Positions 9,336-19,040 of a stretch of DNA of 28,986 nucleotides are shown in pieces. How positions within the stretch are numbered: the stretch's first letter is position 1; each line of letters starts with the position of its first letter. Source of the DNA: Chara braunii (lineage: Eukaryota > Streptophyta > Charophyceae > Charales > Characeae); assembly GCA_003427395.1 (NCBI GenBank), contig BFEA01000032.1, positions 1,365,002-1,393,987 of the forward strand. Direction: 5' to 3'. The notes below the pieces were generated by a model. The model was not told the DNA's origin. It did not search any database and saw nothing but the letters and a program-made list of their open reading frames with translations. The position numbers and the translations under genes are program-made.

Positions 9336-9820
9336 ATGATTGAACAAGTTAATAAACATCGTCGTCCTTCACAATTTCAAGAAGGGGACTTTGTTTGGGT
9401 CAAGTCTAAAGAGTTTTCCTTAGAAAGAAATATGTCTAAGAAACTGTTGTCTGTCTACTACGGACCTTGGGAAGTTCTCAAAGTGATTGGAGGAGAAGAT
9501 GAACCTTCATATCGTGTAGATGTACCTCCACATCTAAGGACATACTCTTTCTTTCATGCGTCTAAACTGCTACCCTACGAAGAAAGTGATAATTTTTTTA
9601 ATAGACCCTCTCCATTTTCACCCTCTATGAATGAAGGTTATGAAGTTGAAAGGATATTGGAACATAGCTATTTCTCTACAAGTGGCAGAGGACGATCTCG
9701 AAAGCAGTACAGGGTAAAGTTCAAGTCTCAACCTCCATCTGATGGTTTAGTTGGAAAAAACTCATAACTATTGCTCCTGACATTGTTGCTGCTTATGAAC
9801 GTGGGTTAAATGAAGATTAA
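9336..9820 (+). pseudogene. integrase C-terminal domain with chromodomain-like tail
   Basis: An ATG at 9336 opens 143 codons. The integrase C-terminal (GPY/F) region is clear: GDFVWVKSKEFSL, SVYYGPWEVLKVIG, YRVDVPP and FHASKLLPY. It is followed by YEVERILEHSYFS and RKQYRVKFKSQPPSDGLVG. This has the spacing of a chromodomain (Y-x-V-E-x-I-L, then Y-x-V-K-[WF]-K and P-x-D), with the aromatic Trp positions partly lost. A run of six A at 9757-9762 shifts the frame; the next frame reads LITIAPDIVAAYERGLNED and stops at 9820. In chromoviruses this tail targets integration to marked chromatin. Confidence 0.75.
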
Positions 9821-9843
9821 TGTATTTCTGCGATGCAACTCGA

Positions 9844-9861
9844 AATTTGGGCCGGCAGGAA
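9844..9861 (+). promoter_or_regulatory. polypurine-like tract before the 3' LTR
   Basis: A G/A-rich stretch interrupted by pyrimidines directly precedes TGTAATAACCCG. Its position 24 bases after the polyprotein stop is right for the plus-strand primer site of an LTR element. Confidence 0.5.
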
Positions 9862-10349
9862 TGTAATAACCCGTGTAGTAAGCCTCCCTGAAACTGAGAC
9901 CGAGACTGAACAGGGGGAAAAATACCCCAACCAGGACTCAAGGCCTGGACGAGGCATAGTTGACAAAGTCAATTGTCGAGTATTCCAACAGTCAAAGTTC
10001 AAAGGTACCTAGCCCAAGATGCAGGTCAAGCACACACACTAGTTTGTATGCAGGTACCCAGACAACATCAGGTCCAAGAGCCTGAGAGAAGTCTGCAATT
10101 GTACAATCCGGACCCTCAGCTGTGATTCAATCTGGACGACAGTGGGAAAAATATTCAAGGCCAGAAAACCTCGACATCTGTTACTTAAGGCTGGCCTCAA
10201 GGAAGTCAAGCATTCAGTCTTGCTATGCTGCTTTGACGCTGGTTCGACTTTTGCACGAGGCTGGTTTCATGCTGGCTGTGCTCAGGCGCTGCGGACGACA
10301 ATACGAGGAGGAGGCAACATGCTGACGCTTCTTCAACGCGTCAGGCCAT

Positions 10350-10650
10350 TATGATGTGGCGCCATCTCTGGTCTACGTGGCAGGTTGATGAGTTGCTATC
10401 TCTGGTATATGTGGCACTGCCTCTGGTCAACGTGGCAAACTGATGTGGCGCTGCCTCTGATATATGTGGCGCAGCCTATGATCTACGTGGCATGTTGTTG
10501 GGGCGTTGCCTTTGGTATACGTGGCGCTGCCTCTGATCTACTTGGTATGTTGACGTGGCGTTTCCGCTGGTATACGTGGCGTTGCCTTAGTCTACGTGGC
10601 ATGCTGATGTTGCGCTGCCGCTGATCAACATGGCGCCACTACTGATCTAC
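10350..10650 (+). repeat. degenerate minisatellite inside the LTR
   Basis: Alternating variants of a roughly 25-27 base unit read like gtggcgctgcctctgatcta, with the partner tatacgtggcgttgcct. About ten copies are recognisable. The core ACGTGGC recurs, so the array repeats a possible ACGT-type (bZIP) binding core many times inside a promoter-bearing LTR. Confidence 0.75.
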
Positions 10651-10834
10651 ATTGGTGATATGGCGATTATCACTTGTTTCGATAGTTGCTGTGACATTGT
10701 CCACGATGTCTACATGAGGTGACTTGTTGAGAGGAGGAGGAAGATCGGGATCTGTGGTTGAAGGAGAACAGGTACTCACTTGGGTTGAAGCCGATACTAA
10801 AATCTGCAATGTCTTCATGGTCTTCATGAGATTG

Positions 10835-10850
10835 AGTGTCACGTGACACT
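10835..10850. promoter_or_regulatory. perfect 16-bp palindrome with G-box core
   Basis: AGTGTCACGTGACACT is its own reverse complement, with CACGTG at 10840-10845. CACGTG is the G-box bound by plant bZIP and bHLH factors. Inside an LTR it may be a transcriptional control site; function is inferred. Confidence 0.5.
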
Positions 10851-11368
10851 TCCGTGTGTGATCAGGAATATACTTATTATCATTGTTGATGTTAGGAGGG
10901 AAGAAGCCCGGAGAAGAAGAGGGTTCAGAAGGGATTCCTATGTGAATCTTCATTTTCTCCTTTGTCTATTCCCCTTCCACCCTCTTCTATTGATGATAAC
11001 GAGATACTGTTTGAGATATTTCTTCATGTGTTGAAGACTTTGTTGCAAATACCGACTCTACAAGTATTTGACGACTTCTGAGTATCTGCCAAACCGGGTT
11101 CATTACATAATTATCAAAATTGATAAAAATTGTTAAACGACGCTGATTAAAAATTTTGTTTCGTTAAAAAAAATAAATGTCTTTTAATGCATAACCATTT
11201 AGCTTCATTCCAAAATTTAAAATTGTAAGTATTACGGACATGTGCTAATTAAATTGTATGCATGTGCTAATTATATCTTATGATCCGGCCACTTGTGGGG
11301 ACGAATCGTCCGGAGTGAAGTTTTTCGTTTCTGTGATACGAAAATTTTGAGTTTAGTTTAAAAAAGTT

Positions 11369-11402
11369 GTTTGTATTAATATTTTGTTTGTATTAATATT
11401 TT
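11369..11402 (+). repeat. 17-bp exact tandem duplication
   Basis: gtttgtattaatatttt occurs twice back to back. This is a small AT-rich slippage duplication. Confidence 0.85.
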
Positions 11403-11511
11403 ACATAACATATATTTTTTCAGATGTTTTGGAGAACTGTTTTGCTTTTTTGTTTTTTTTAACATTTTTATGTTCGTGTTCGGACAGTTTCGGCACTCGT
11501 TCGCGTTCGGT

Positions 11512-11545
11512 CCCGAACGTTCGGGTTCGGTCACCGAGCCCGAAC
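11512..11545. repeat. overlapping palindromes, TTCGGG-rich
   Basis: CCCGAACGTTCGGG (11512-11525) is a perfect 14-bp palindrome. It overlaps a 27-base inverted repeat (11519-11545, GTTCGGGTTCGGT / ACCGAGCCCGAAC) with one mismatched pair around a central C. Such hairpins occur near ends of Helitrons and MITEs, but no matching terminus was found. Confidence 0.7.
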
Positions 11546-11750
11546 ACAATGCTACACAGGATTATTCTATTATTTGATATTTATAATTAAATCACGCGCT
11601 CGTTGGTTTTGACCGGAATTTACCTATTTATTTTTCCTCTTTGAATTTAACGGGTTTCCCCCGTTGATATTGTCAGATTTTACTCAATTTTTACCTTTCA
11701 TATTGCCCGCGTGTTATTGCGTGTACGATACCCCTAACTTACCGGATTCC

Positions 11751-12985
11751 CATGGGCGACTGAGTGACACGTGGGAACTCGGGTGAACAGTCGATACGAG
11801 CATTCGGCAGTCTGGTACAACCGACATCTGGCCAGGATTGAGACCGGTATGGCCACTGCTCCAGCATTGGTAAACTCACGACAACTCAGTACTCACGGCA
11901 GTTTGGTACTATCATCTCTCGAACGACCATTGGTCCGACATTGGTCTGGTACGGTCACTGGTTCGGTACTGCTGCTACTCGCTGCAGTTCGGAGCTATTA
12001 TTTTTTATGTACTTGCTGATTCGGAATTGGTACAGTTTACTGCCAATCGACGTTGTTATTCCTTGGTACAACACTCGGTGCAGTTAAGGGGCTTGGAACA
12101 GCTCGCTTAGCCTGAGGGTCCGACAGTTCTCAACTCACGGGGCAGTGGTCCAAGACATTCGATCCGGGCCAAAACCATTGGTACCAACGATGGGTAACGT
12201 TCGGATCCGTGGGCCTGCAACCACCGATACCGATACTCCCAGCACTCCGTTTAAGGCTGAGGGCTAGTGAGCCAACGGGATGGGGGCCACCCGTGTGAGA
12301 TATAGGGCAGACCACCAGAAGATCAAGGGGACTGAAACAACCGGAAGGAATACAACGCACGAGCAGGGAACCACAACGAGCTCAAGCCCACACAAAATCA
12401 ATTACACAATGGCCGTTTAGGATGGACCAAGGTACTCGCGTTAAGTTGAGCGGCATTGTTCAAAGGAGGGGTCGAGCGCGGTACCGGGTGGAGTCTGCGT
12501 CCACCACAGGGCATTGACACCGCCCTGCCGGATCATTGCAACCATTCTGGAACTAACAGCGAGGTCTTCGTAAATGCAATCGCAAACTAATTGAGAGCCG
12601 CAACTCTCTTGAAAGAAAGAGGACGGATCCAAGAAAATACCACTCGGGAGGAACGGTTCGTGAGAGACGCCTTTATGGCAAGACGGGGTCCTGGGAGCCT
12701 TGGACTGGACCTACCTGCCGGATGTGAGGTGGTACCTTAGAGATGACGCCCGTCCCATACTGACAAAATGTCGGACTAAGTAGAAGGATGAGGTGCTACC
12801 TGCCGCGGGAGGACTGATCACCTTCCCTTCGATGAGCAGGTGGACCGTTGTTCTTGACTCAGTTGGTGGGCCAAGGTTCCGTACCTTCGAGTGAGAACCA
12901 GTCGTGCGATGGGGACATCGCACTCGGAGTGGGGGGAAGGTGTGCTATCTACCAATGAAAAAGCGTGCAAAAAAAAAAAGATAAG
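11751..12985. other. non-coding stretch with diffuse TTGGTAC repeats, no gene seen
   Basis: The motif TTGGTA/TGGTAC recurs many times between 11810 and 12090. The rest has no recognisable protein on either strand. A G-run at 12929-12937 (gagtggggggaagg) followed by TG resembles the polypurine tract at 14486. It could be an LTR or internal part of a non-autonomous retroelement. Confidence 0.45.
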
Positions 12986-12989
12986 GTTG

Positions 12990-13870
12990 CCATGAGCTCG
13001 AGAAAAACATGTGTACTTGATTTTGTTTGGGTTTGAGAAAGGTCTGATAAGATGTCCAGAAGAAAAAAAAATTGCGCAATTGACTTTTGCGGGGGTTTGA
13101 GAAAGGTCTGGCAAGATGTCCTGAAGAGAAAACATTGTGTAATTGACTTTGTGTGGGCTTGAGAAAGGCCTGGCAAGATGTCCAGAGAAAAAAAAAATTG
13201 TGTAATTGACTTTGTGTGGGCTTGAGAAAGGCATGACGAGATTTCCAAAAGAGAAAGAAATTGTATAATTGACTTTGTGTGGGCTTGAGAAAGGTCTGGC
13301 AAGATGTCCAGAAGAAAAAAAAATTGTGTAATGGACTTTGCGTGGGCTTGAGAAAGGCTTGGCAAGATGTCCAGAAGAGAAAGAAATAGTGTAATTGACT
13401 TTGCGTGAACTTGAAAAAGATCTGGCAAGATGTCCAGAAGAGAACGACATGTGTAATTGACTTTGCTTGGGCGTAAGAAAGGCCTGACAAGATGTTCAGA
13501 AAAAGAAGATATGTGTAATTGACTTTGTGCGGGCTTGAGAAAGGCCTGACAAGATGTCAAGAAGAGAAAAACATGTGTAATTGATTTTGTTTGAGTTTGA
13601 GAAAGGTCTGGCAAGATGTCCAGAAGAGAGAGACATGAGGAAATGACTTTGCATGTGTTTGAGACGAGTCTGGTAAAATGTCCGAAAAAGAAAGACATGT
13701 GTAATTGACTTTGTTTTGACTTAAGAAAGGTCTGGCAAGATGTCCATAAGAAGGATGCATGTGAAATTGATTGGGTCTTGCCTAACAAGGAAGATATTCG
13801 TGTGAAATAAATAGAGTTAGAGAAAAGCCGGCAAAATGGCTTGGAAGAAATGTATGTGAATTTAGTTGAG
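12990..13870 (+). repeat. 63-bp minisatellite, about 13 units
   Basis: Each unit contains gtgtaattgactttg, a gggcttgagaaagg segment, ctggcaagatgtccagaaga, then an A/G-rich joint. The gatgtcc core falls at 13051, 13115, 13177, 13240, 13303, 13366, 13429, 13491, 13553, 13615, 13677 and 13739, a period of 62-64. Units decay towards 13870. The period is near 21 codons, which keeps the - strand open for 350 codons by chance of length. Confidence 0.9.
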
Positions 13871-14064
13871 CATAAGATTGAGGAAAGTACGACATGAGGC
13901 GTGGATCGCACAGTTCGAAGAACCAATCTAAAAAGACAATAAAAGTGATAGAAACCGGAAAAGGGACTTGGGTGACACGGGATGGGAGGAGAATCAGTCA
14001 AAGGGCGTTAGGGATGGCGAGGCCTCGGGGAGAAGCAGGGGCAGCGAGAGGAGGGAGACGAAAG

Positions 14065-14325
14065 GAGACTTGATGTACTTCCGGCGACGAATGAGAAGAG
14101 GGAAGTTGAGAAAAGACTTGATGTACTTCGAATGATGAATGAGAAGAGGGAAGTTGAGAAAAGGATTGATGTACTTCGGGTGATGAATGAGAAGAGGAAA
14201 GTTGAGAACAGGTTTGATCATCTTTGATGTACTACGGGTGATGAATGAGAGGAGAAAAATGGAAAAGGGACCTGATGTTCTAAGAGTGATGAACAAGACG
14301 AAAGGGCTCTGATGTTCTACACACC
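14065..14325 (+). repeat. 48-bp minisatellite, about 5 units
   Basis: The unit contains ttgatgtacttc, then gatgaatgagaagaggaaag and ttgagaaaagg. Starts of tgatgtact lie at 14071, 14119, 14167 and 14225, with degenerate tgatgttct at 14274 and 14311. It shares no unit with the 63-bp array but lies only 200 bases after it, so both may belong to one repetitive element. Confidence 0.85.
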
Positions 14326-14485
14326 TCTCCCCGCTTCAAGGCCGGAGACTAGAAGAAACCCGATAAAAGAGCAAGAAAAGACAAAACGGACCCTGCCAAA
14401 CTAACCACCTATGACATCACGTCCTCCTCTCCCATCCATCCCTCCAAACCCCCACTGACAAAAGATTGGTGCGCGATGAGGACTG

Positions 14486-14560
14486 AGTGGGGGGAATGTG
14501 TCGGGACCGGTGGGTCCCAAATAACATCCCACCACTCGAGAGACTGTATATAGCCAGATT
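14486..14560 (+). repeat. possible polypurine tract and LTR start of a second retroelement
   Basis: gagtggggggaatg is followed by TGTCGGGACCGG at 14499, the form of a polypurine tract abutting a TG-started LTR. A TATA-like tgtatatag lies about 47 bases inside. No coding domain precedes it, so the element would be non-autonomous with the two minisatellites inside. The other LTR end was not found. Confidence 0.35.
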
Positions 14561-15025
14561 GTGCACGACAGAGAAATCTAGAAAAATGAGGTAAGAGAGA
14601 AAATAAACAAAGGACTAGGCCGCAGGAAGGAATGATGCCCTGGGTTGAGAACCGTCGAGGGAAAGAACCAGCGACGTCAAGTAAGTAAGCGCGAGGACAT
14701 GGGCACATAGGACCACTGCAATTCGGCTTAACTAAGACCAAGGGGGCGTCAACTTGCAAAATGCGGCACGGCGGACGACAAGAGAATAGGGCGGCGGAGA
14801 GGTGGACGGCTCCGGTGCCCGTGGGACGCTAAAAATGAAGGGCCCAACATGGGGGCCGCCCACTGCAGTTAGCGAGGGCCTCAGAGTGGAGGCCCCGCAA
14901 TCGAAGAAATCGGGGTGCGCAAGGCCCGAGAAAGACAAGGGAGAGGGGTCGTCGTGGGGCGGATGATGCCCAAAGAACGTGGGACACCTTGGGGAAGGGC
15001 ACCAGGAGCCACGTAAGACTAAGTA

Positions 15026-15147
15026 AAAATAATGGTATCCGGAACAAAAATAATGGTATCCGGAACTAAGCGTCGGGGACCACCGGCGGGACAAAGAGTC
15101 GGGGGCCACCAGTGGGACTAAGTGTCGGGGACCACCGACGGGACAAG
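15026..15147 (+). repeat. two short tandem repeats (21-bp and about 26-bp units)
   Basis: aataatggtatccggaac is present twice at a 21-base spacing, followed by three variants of gtcggggaccaccgacggga separated by taag-type joints. The surrounding 14560-15580 holds no convincing gene. Confidence 0.75.
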
Positions 15148-15618
15148 TAGTGGGACACGTGAAGGTCTCAAGAAGAAATGGCGGTGCCACATGAGAAAAA
15201 AATCATTAAGACAAGGTGCACCTTCAAGATCGAGATCTTGACGACCAAAAATATTAGCACCGCAAACACTAGCGGTAGCAAATGAGAAGGCCAAAAGAAA
15301 AAAAAAAAGTAAAGAAACTTGAAGTGGGAGGCATGGGAGCAATCCGAAAAATCTCGGATCAGCCCCCCTCAAGAAAATGGAGTCAAAAGAGACCCCGTGT
15401 GACAAATAGGCCTCCTGGAGAAAATCGAAGAAGGAAGGGCCACTGTGGGGGAAAAATAGAGGTAAAAGGAAGCTCCCATGGGCATGAGCAGGCCATTATT
15501 CCGGTTCGAGATATAATGGACTGTACCTTGGGTATAGGAAGGGCCAAAACAAAAAAAAGAAAGGACCTAGAAAAAGGTCTTGAAGGGTAGTTGACACTTG
15601 GCATATCAAGAAAAAAAA

Positions 15619-15842
15619 NNNNNNNNNNNNNNNNNNNNNNNNNNNNNNNNNNNNNNNNNNNNNNNNNNNNNNNNNNNNNNNNNNNNNNNNNNNNNNNNNN
15701 NNNNNNNNNNNNNNNNNNNNNNNNNNNNNNNNNNNNNNNNNNNNNNNNNNNNNNNNNNNNNNNNNNNNNNNNNNNNNNNNNNNNNNNNNNNNNNNNNNNN
15801 NNNNNNNNNNNNNNNNNNNNNNNNNNNNNNNNNNNNNNNNNN
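15619..15842. other. assembly gap (224 N)
   Basis: This is a run of N between repeat copies. Frames running across it have no meaning. Confidence 0.99.
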
Positions 15843-15862
15843 AGGGACTGGCAGGTCCCTAC
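15843..15862. repeat. hairpin copy 1 (cut by the gap)
   Basis: AGGGAC, loop TGGCAG, GTCCCT and the following AC form an 8-bp stem whose first two bases fall in the gap. It is identical to the hairpin at 16230. Confidence 0.75.
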
Positions 15863-16229
15863 TGTTCACAAATAGGGGGAAATGAAAAGAAAAAAAAAGA
15901 AAAGTGAGAAGAAAAGAAAGGAGAAAGGGACCTTAACGGCTAGTTGACACTTGGCATGCAAGAAAAAAAAAATAAAAATGAAAGAAAATAAAAGAGAAGA
16001 GAAAAAAAAGTGAAAAGGGCCTGAACGGCTAGTTAACACTTGGCATGCTAGAAAAAGAGAGAGAAATAAAAAAAAATAAAAGAGAAGAGAAAATAAAAGA
16101 AAAAAGAGTCTTAACGGCTAGTTGACACTTGGCAAGCTACAAAAATAGAAAGAAAAGAAAAGGTGGGAGAATAATATAAAAAAAGTGAGAGGGAGTGAAT
16201 GAGTTGGTCGTCAGTCGGGACTTCCACAT

Positions 16230-16251
16230 GTAGGGACTGGCAGGTCCCTAC
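16230..16251. repeat. hairpin copy 2, perfect 8-bp stem
   Basis: GTAGGGAC, loop TGGCAG, GTCCCTAC. It lies 388 bases from copy 1 and is again followed by an A/G-rich tract. The pair suggests a larger repeat unit of about 390 bases that includes the 90-bp repeats. Confidence 0.8.
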
Positions 16252-16255
16252 TGTC

Positions 16256-17340
16256 CAAAAAAAGAGAAAAAGAAAAAAAAAGAAAAGAGAAAGGAAAAGT
16301 GTGACGGACCCTCCCCGGGATGGTGGTCCGTCTGGATCAAGACGAAGGGATGAGCATGGGGGAGATGGAGATGGAGCTGGAAGGGACAACGCAACTCCAA
16401 CGCAGACTCAACACACACGTACTCCAAACTGTGCAAATGAAGAATGGCGAAAAACAGACAACAGCTGGGGTATACCCCAGCGGACCGACAGGACTGAACT
16501 GGACTGGCCTGACCTGGTACCGACAATGGTACCGGGCAGGACGAGACTGGACTGAAACAATGTACGGCCTGTAGGGTCAGGCCACGACCTGGTCCCAAAT
16601 AGCCAAATAGGCCCTACTTGTAGGCCAGGGTGGATGACTGCACGATCCTCAGACCTGTAATGGATCGCAAGAGCCATAAACACGCTATCCGCAAAAGCAG
16701 CGGAACTCTATAATAAAGAAAGCTTAGAAGTCTAGGATGCGGAGCAAGCTCCATGCTGAGTCGATGCGATGCAGCTTAAGCTACATAATGTCAAAAGAAA
16801 AGCAAATGTCTGGTATACATGTCCTAACTAACAAAAAAAAATGAAATGTAGCAATATACAATCCTAAAGTCCTGGAGGCAATTGCTTCAGTGCTGAAAAG
16901 GAAAAGAGCAATATGACATAAGATAATGTCCTGTCGGTGAACCACTAAGAGTGAGATGGTCTCAGAGGGGGTGAATGCAGCCTAAGAAACTCTTAAGGGC
17001 GGTCACACATGAAGGTGGGATAGGTCATCAGGCTCAGTGGTAGCGAAACAAAACCAAGGACCCTAACAGATAGACCATCAGGGCGGGTAATGCTCAACAA
17101 AAGGATGACACCATGGAGGCTCGACCATGAAAAAGAGAGAGTCTGGAATATGGTGGAGATATGCCTAACTGAAGGCATGCAAGGGCCGACACTAGGGTGA
17201 TGAGGGCAGTGGGTGAGGGAAACATGCACACAACTCACCGACTGGGGGAGGAGGGAGCTAGATCTGGGAGCAAGGAAACCAACATAATGGTACGGTCCCA
17301 ATGCTTATGCGATACCAAGGAAGAACCCAACTCAAAGAGA
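16256..17340. other. non-coding stretch, no gene seen
   Basis: A purine-rich start is followed by mixed sequence with short echoes such as ggtaccgacaatggtaccgg (16515-16534). No protein family is recognisable on either strand. Confidence 0.5.
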
Positions 17341-17351
17341 CCCAGCTAAGT

Positions 17352-17561
17352 GAGAACCATCATGCGATAAATGCAAGGGAATATACAGGGTAGGGTGGTG
17401 GCGTGAAGTAGTCACGTCCAAAGCAGCTGAACCCGATAAGATGGTTGAAGTCGAGAAGGTGACTGAAGTCGTCGAGGTGGTCTATGACATCGATGAAGTA
17501 GAAGTCGAGGTCGATGTCGAAGCAGAACCGCAAAACGTTGACATCCTGAAGAAAACCTGAT
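17352..17561 (+). CDS. short acidic Val/Glu/Asp-rich open frame, fragment
   Basis: One frame is open from after a TGA near 17349 to TGA 17559-17561 (about 69 codons). It starts with C-D-K-C, then has KAAEPDKMVEVEKVTEVVEV, then YDIDEVEVEVDVEAEP. The alternation of Val with Glu/Asp comes from repeated gtcga/gaagtc DNA. An ATG lies at about 17441. It may be a gene fragment or simply a translated simple repeat. No family is assigned. Confidence 0.25.
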
Positions 17562-17707
17562 GATAGAGTATCTGATGGTGTGAGTCAGTGGGGAAAGATG
17601 CAGGATAGCACGAGTGTCGTACTTATGCGGTATTCAGGAGTCGTCTGCAAAGAAAGAATATGACAGAATTATTTGGAATGCCAAGATTCGATGAAAAAAA
17701 AAAAGAC

Positions 17708-18496
17708 TCATCCAAAAACTTCATGATATACATTGTTCTTCGTTAAAAAATTCTTATAAGGCAACGCAATACGAATGTTGTTGGGATGACCAACACTCGA
17801 CAAAGCAACATGCAGTTGGTCATGCGCAAGAACCGGTTTGTGTAGCCAAGCCCCGACACGGGATACAGTTTTTCCTTGCGACTTGTTAATCGTTACAGCA
17901 AAAGCAAGACAGACTGGAAATTGCCTCCTAAACCATTTGAACCCCGTTGTCTCACCATCGCTTGTCAGATCAATCTTGGGGATCAATGTTGTTTTACCCG
18001 TGTACATTATTGTCACTTCCAACAAATCATCATTAACGATCTTCTTCAGAATCAGCCTTGTACCGTTGCAAAGTCCTTGCTTCAGTGATAAATTTCGCAA
18101 AAGCATCACAGGTGCACCACTTTTTAAGCGCAGCTTGTGAGGTGGAAGGCCAAATTCATCGAGAGAGTTTAAGAACTCTCGCTTAATACCAAACCCGGTA
18201 TCATCCGAATCAGGATAATCAACGCTGAAAAGGTCACGCACCTCCCCAGGGAAGTCGTTAACAACACGGTTGTTAACAGAACCGGCATCATCATTAGTAG
18301 GGCATATAATTAATCGAGGCAAGAAATACTCACCATTCCCCACATGGTTCGACACATCATCAAACGTCCATGAAATCAACTCATCAATCGGTTTATCCGT
18401 ACAAATCTCACGTGGCAATCTGACCACATCACGTTCATTAGGAACAACACGAGGATGATCACCATTCTCAATACGCATCAAAAAGTGGGCATACAT
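17708..18496 (-). pseudogene. Helitron helicase C-terminal half (Pif1-like)
   Basis: These 262 codons run from an ATG at 18496. FLNSLDEFGLPPHKLRLKSG, PVMLLRNLSLKQGLCNGTRL, then FPVCLAFAVTINKSQGKT (motif V) and DQLHVALSSVG (motif VI) are typical of Helitron helicases. Motif VI usually reads VALSR, with Arg contacting ATP; here Ser replaces it. Upstream, at about 18650-18700, FGGKVLLLAGDFRQVLP (motif III) lies in another frame. The helicase would unwind DNA during rolling-circle transposition. Confidence 0.9.
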
Positions 18497-18713
18497 TCGT
18501 GTTATTTCATCATTTCTTAAGATTTCGCATATTTTCAGTTAGTTGATGAACCTCAAAAAGTTTTCACAAAGGAGACATTTTCATTGACGCATCAACTTGT
18601 TGAGCTCGCGATCCGTGTTTCACAACGGCAAAACCTGTCTGAAATCCCCAGCTAGAAGTAAAACTTTCCCACCAAACAGTTCGTCATTGTTACACAGGTC
18701 TCAAAGCGTGATG

Positions 18714-19037
18714 TCAGGAGCTTCCAAGTGAAACTTGAAACTTTTTACTCATCGGAGCCTCGTCCCAAACAATCAAGTCCGCACGGCGGATAAGCTTCAC
18801 GAGATCACTTTGTTTCGGAATCAAGAAGGGACGCGTGTTATCAAGTTTCAAAGGTGCGCGAAATCGTGAGTGAAACGTTTGACCGCCGTACAGAGGAACC
18901 TCCTCTTTAGGAACATGCTCATTCAAAAAGTTGTGTTTCATCCATGCCGTCAATTTCGTTTTCGGGGGCCCTTGCGAAACAACGTCATGCTCAGTGTCAG
19001 GTTCGAATTGCACTTTTTGCATGTTTTCGAGATGCAC
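18714..19037 (-). pseudogene. Helitron middle fragment: Rep end joined to helicase motif II
   Basis: These 107 codons begin with sequence that follows the Rep domain (GPPKTKLTAWMKHNF) and pass within about 15 residues to LYGGQTFHSRFRAPL and then LIRRADLIVWDEAPMS (Walker B, motif II). In intact Helitrons several hundred residues lie between these points, including Walker A (G-x4-GKT). None of that is present, so this is an in-frame deletion junction near 18900-18960. Confidence 0.8.
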
Positions 19038-19040
19038 GGG

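Larger units (their letters stand above)
6134..11107 (+). mobile_element. Ty3/gypsy chromovirus-like LTR retrotransposon, 5'-truncated and decayed
   Basis: The order zinc knuckle, protease, RT, RNase H, integrase, chromodomain-like tail, polypurine-like tract, LTR is that of Ty3/gypsy (Metaviridae) chromoviruses. The left end lies inside the zinc knuckle at about 6131-6140: neither gag proper nor a 5' LTR is visible upstream. The right end is placed at 11107 because CCGGGTTCATTACA there mirrors TGTAATAACCCG at 9862. The coding part is riddled with stops and frameshifts, and several catalytic residues are changed, so the copy cannot move by itself. Confidence 0.85.
9862..11107 (+). repeat. probable 3' LTR of the chromovirus-like element (about 1.25 kb)
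   Basis: It begins TGTAATAACCCG and ends CGGGTTCATTACA, an imperfect inverted terminal pair with the TG...CA ends of LTRs. It lies just after the pol stop and the polypurine-like tract. It contains an internal minisatellite and a perfect 16-bp palindrome. The 5' partner LTR is absent, so identity between LTRs cannot be tested and the right boundary is an inference. Confidence 0.6.
11108..11750. other. AT-rich non-coding stretch after the LTR
   Basis: No coding frame is recognisable. It holds a tandem duplicate of gtttgtattaatatttt (11369-11402) and a cluster of palindromes at 11512-11545. Confidence 0.6.
15583..16255 (+). repeat. about 90-bp purine-rich tandem repeats flanking the gap
   Basis: The core tagttgacacttggca starts near 15587, 15938, 16028 and 16117, each usually preceded by ttaacggc or gaacggc and followed by 50-70 bases of A/G-rich sequence. 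Spacing on the right is 89-90 bases. The 351-base distance across the gap is close to four periods, so the gap probably hides more units. Confidence 0.8.

Noticed and set aside
12990-13760. CRISPR-like array of regular repeats
   Set aside because: The whole 63-bp unit is repeated with no unique spacers, and the context is eukaryotic.
12949-14001. 350-codon open frame on the - strand
   Set aside because: It runs through the 63-bp minisatellite. A period of 21 codons repeats the same stop-free frame, so length is not evidence of coding. No start context or domain.
15591-15885. Open frames spanning the N-run
   Set aside because: They are artefacts of undetermined bases.
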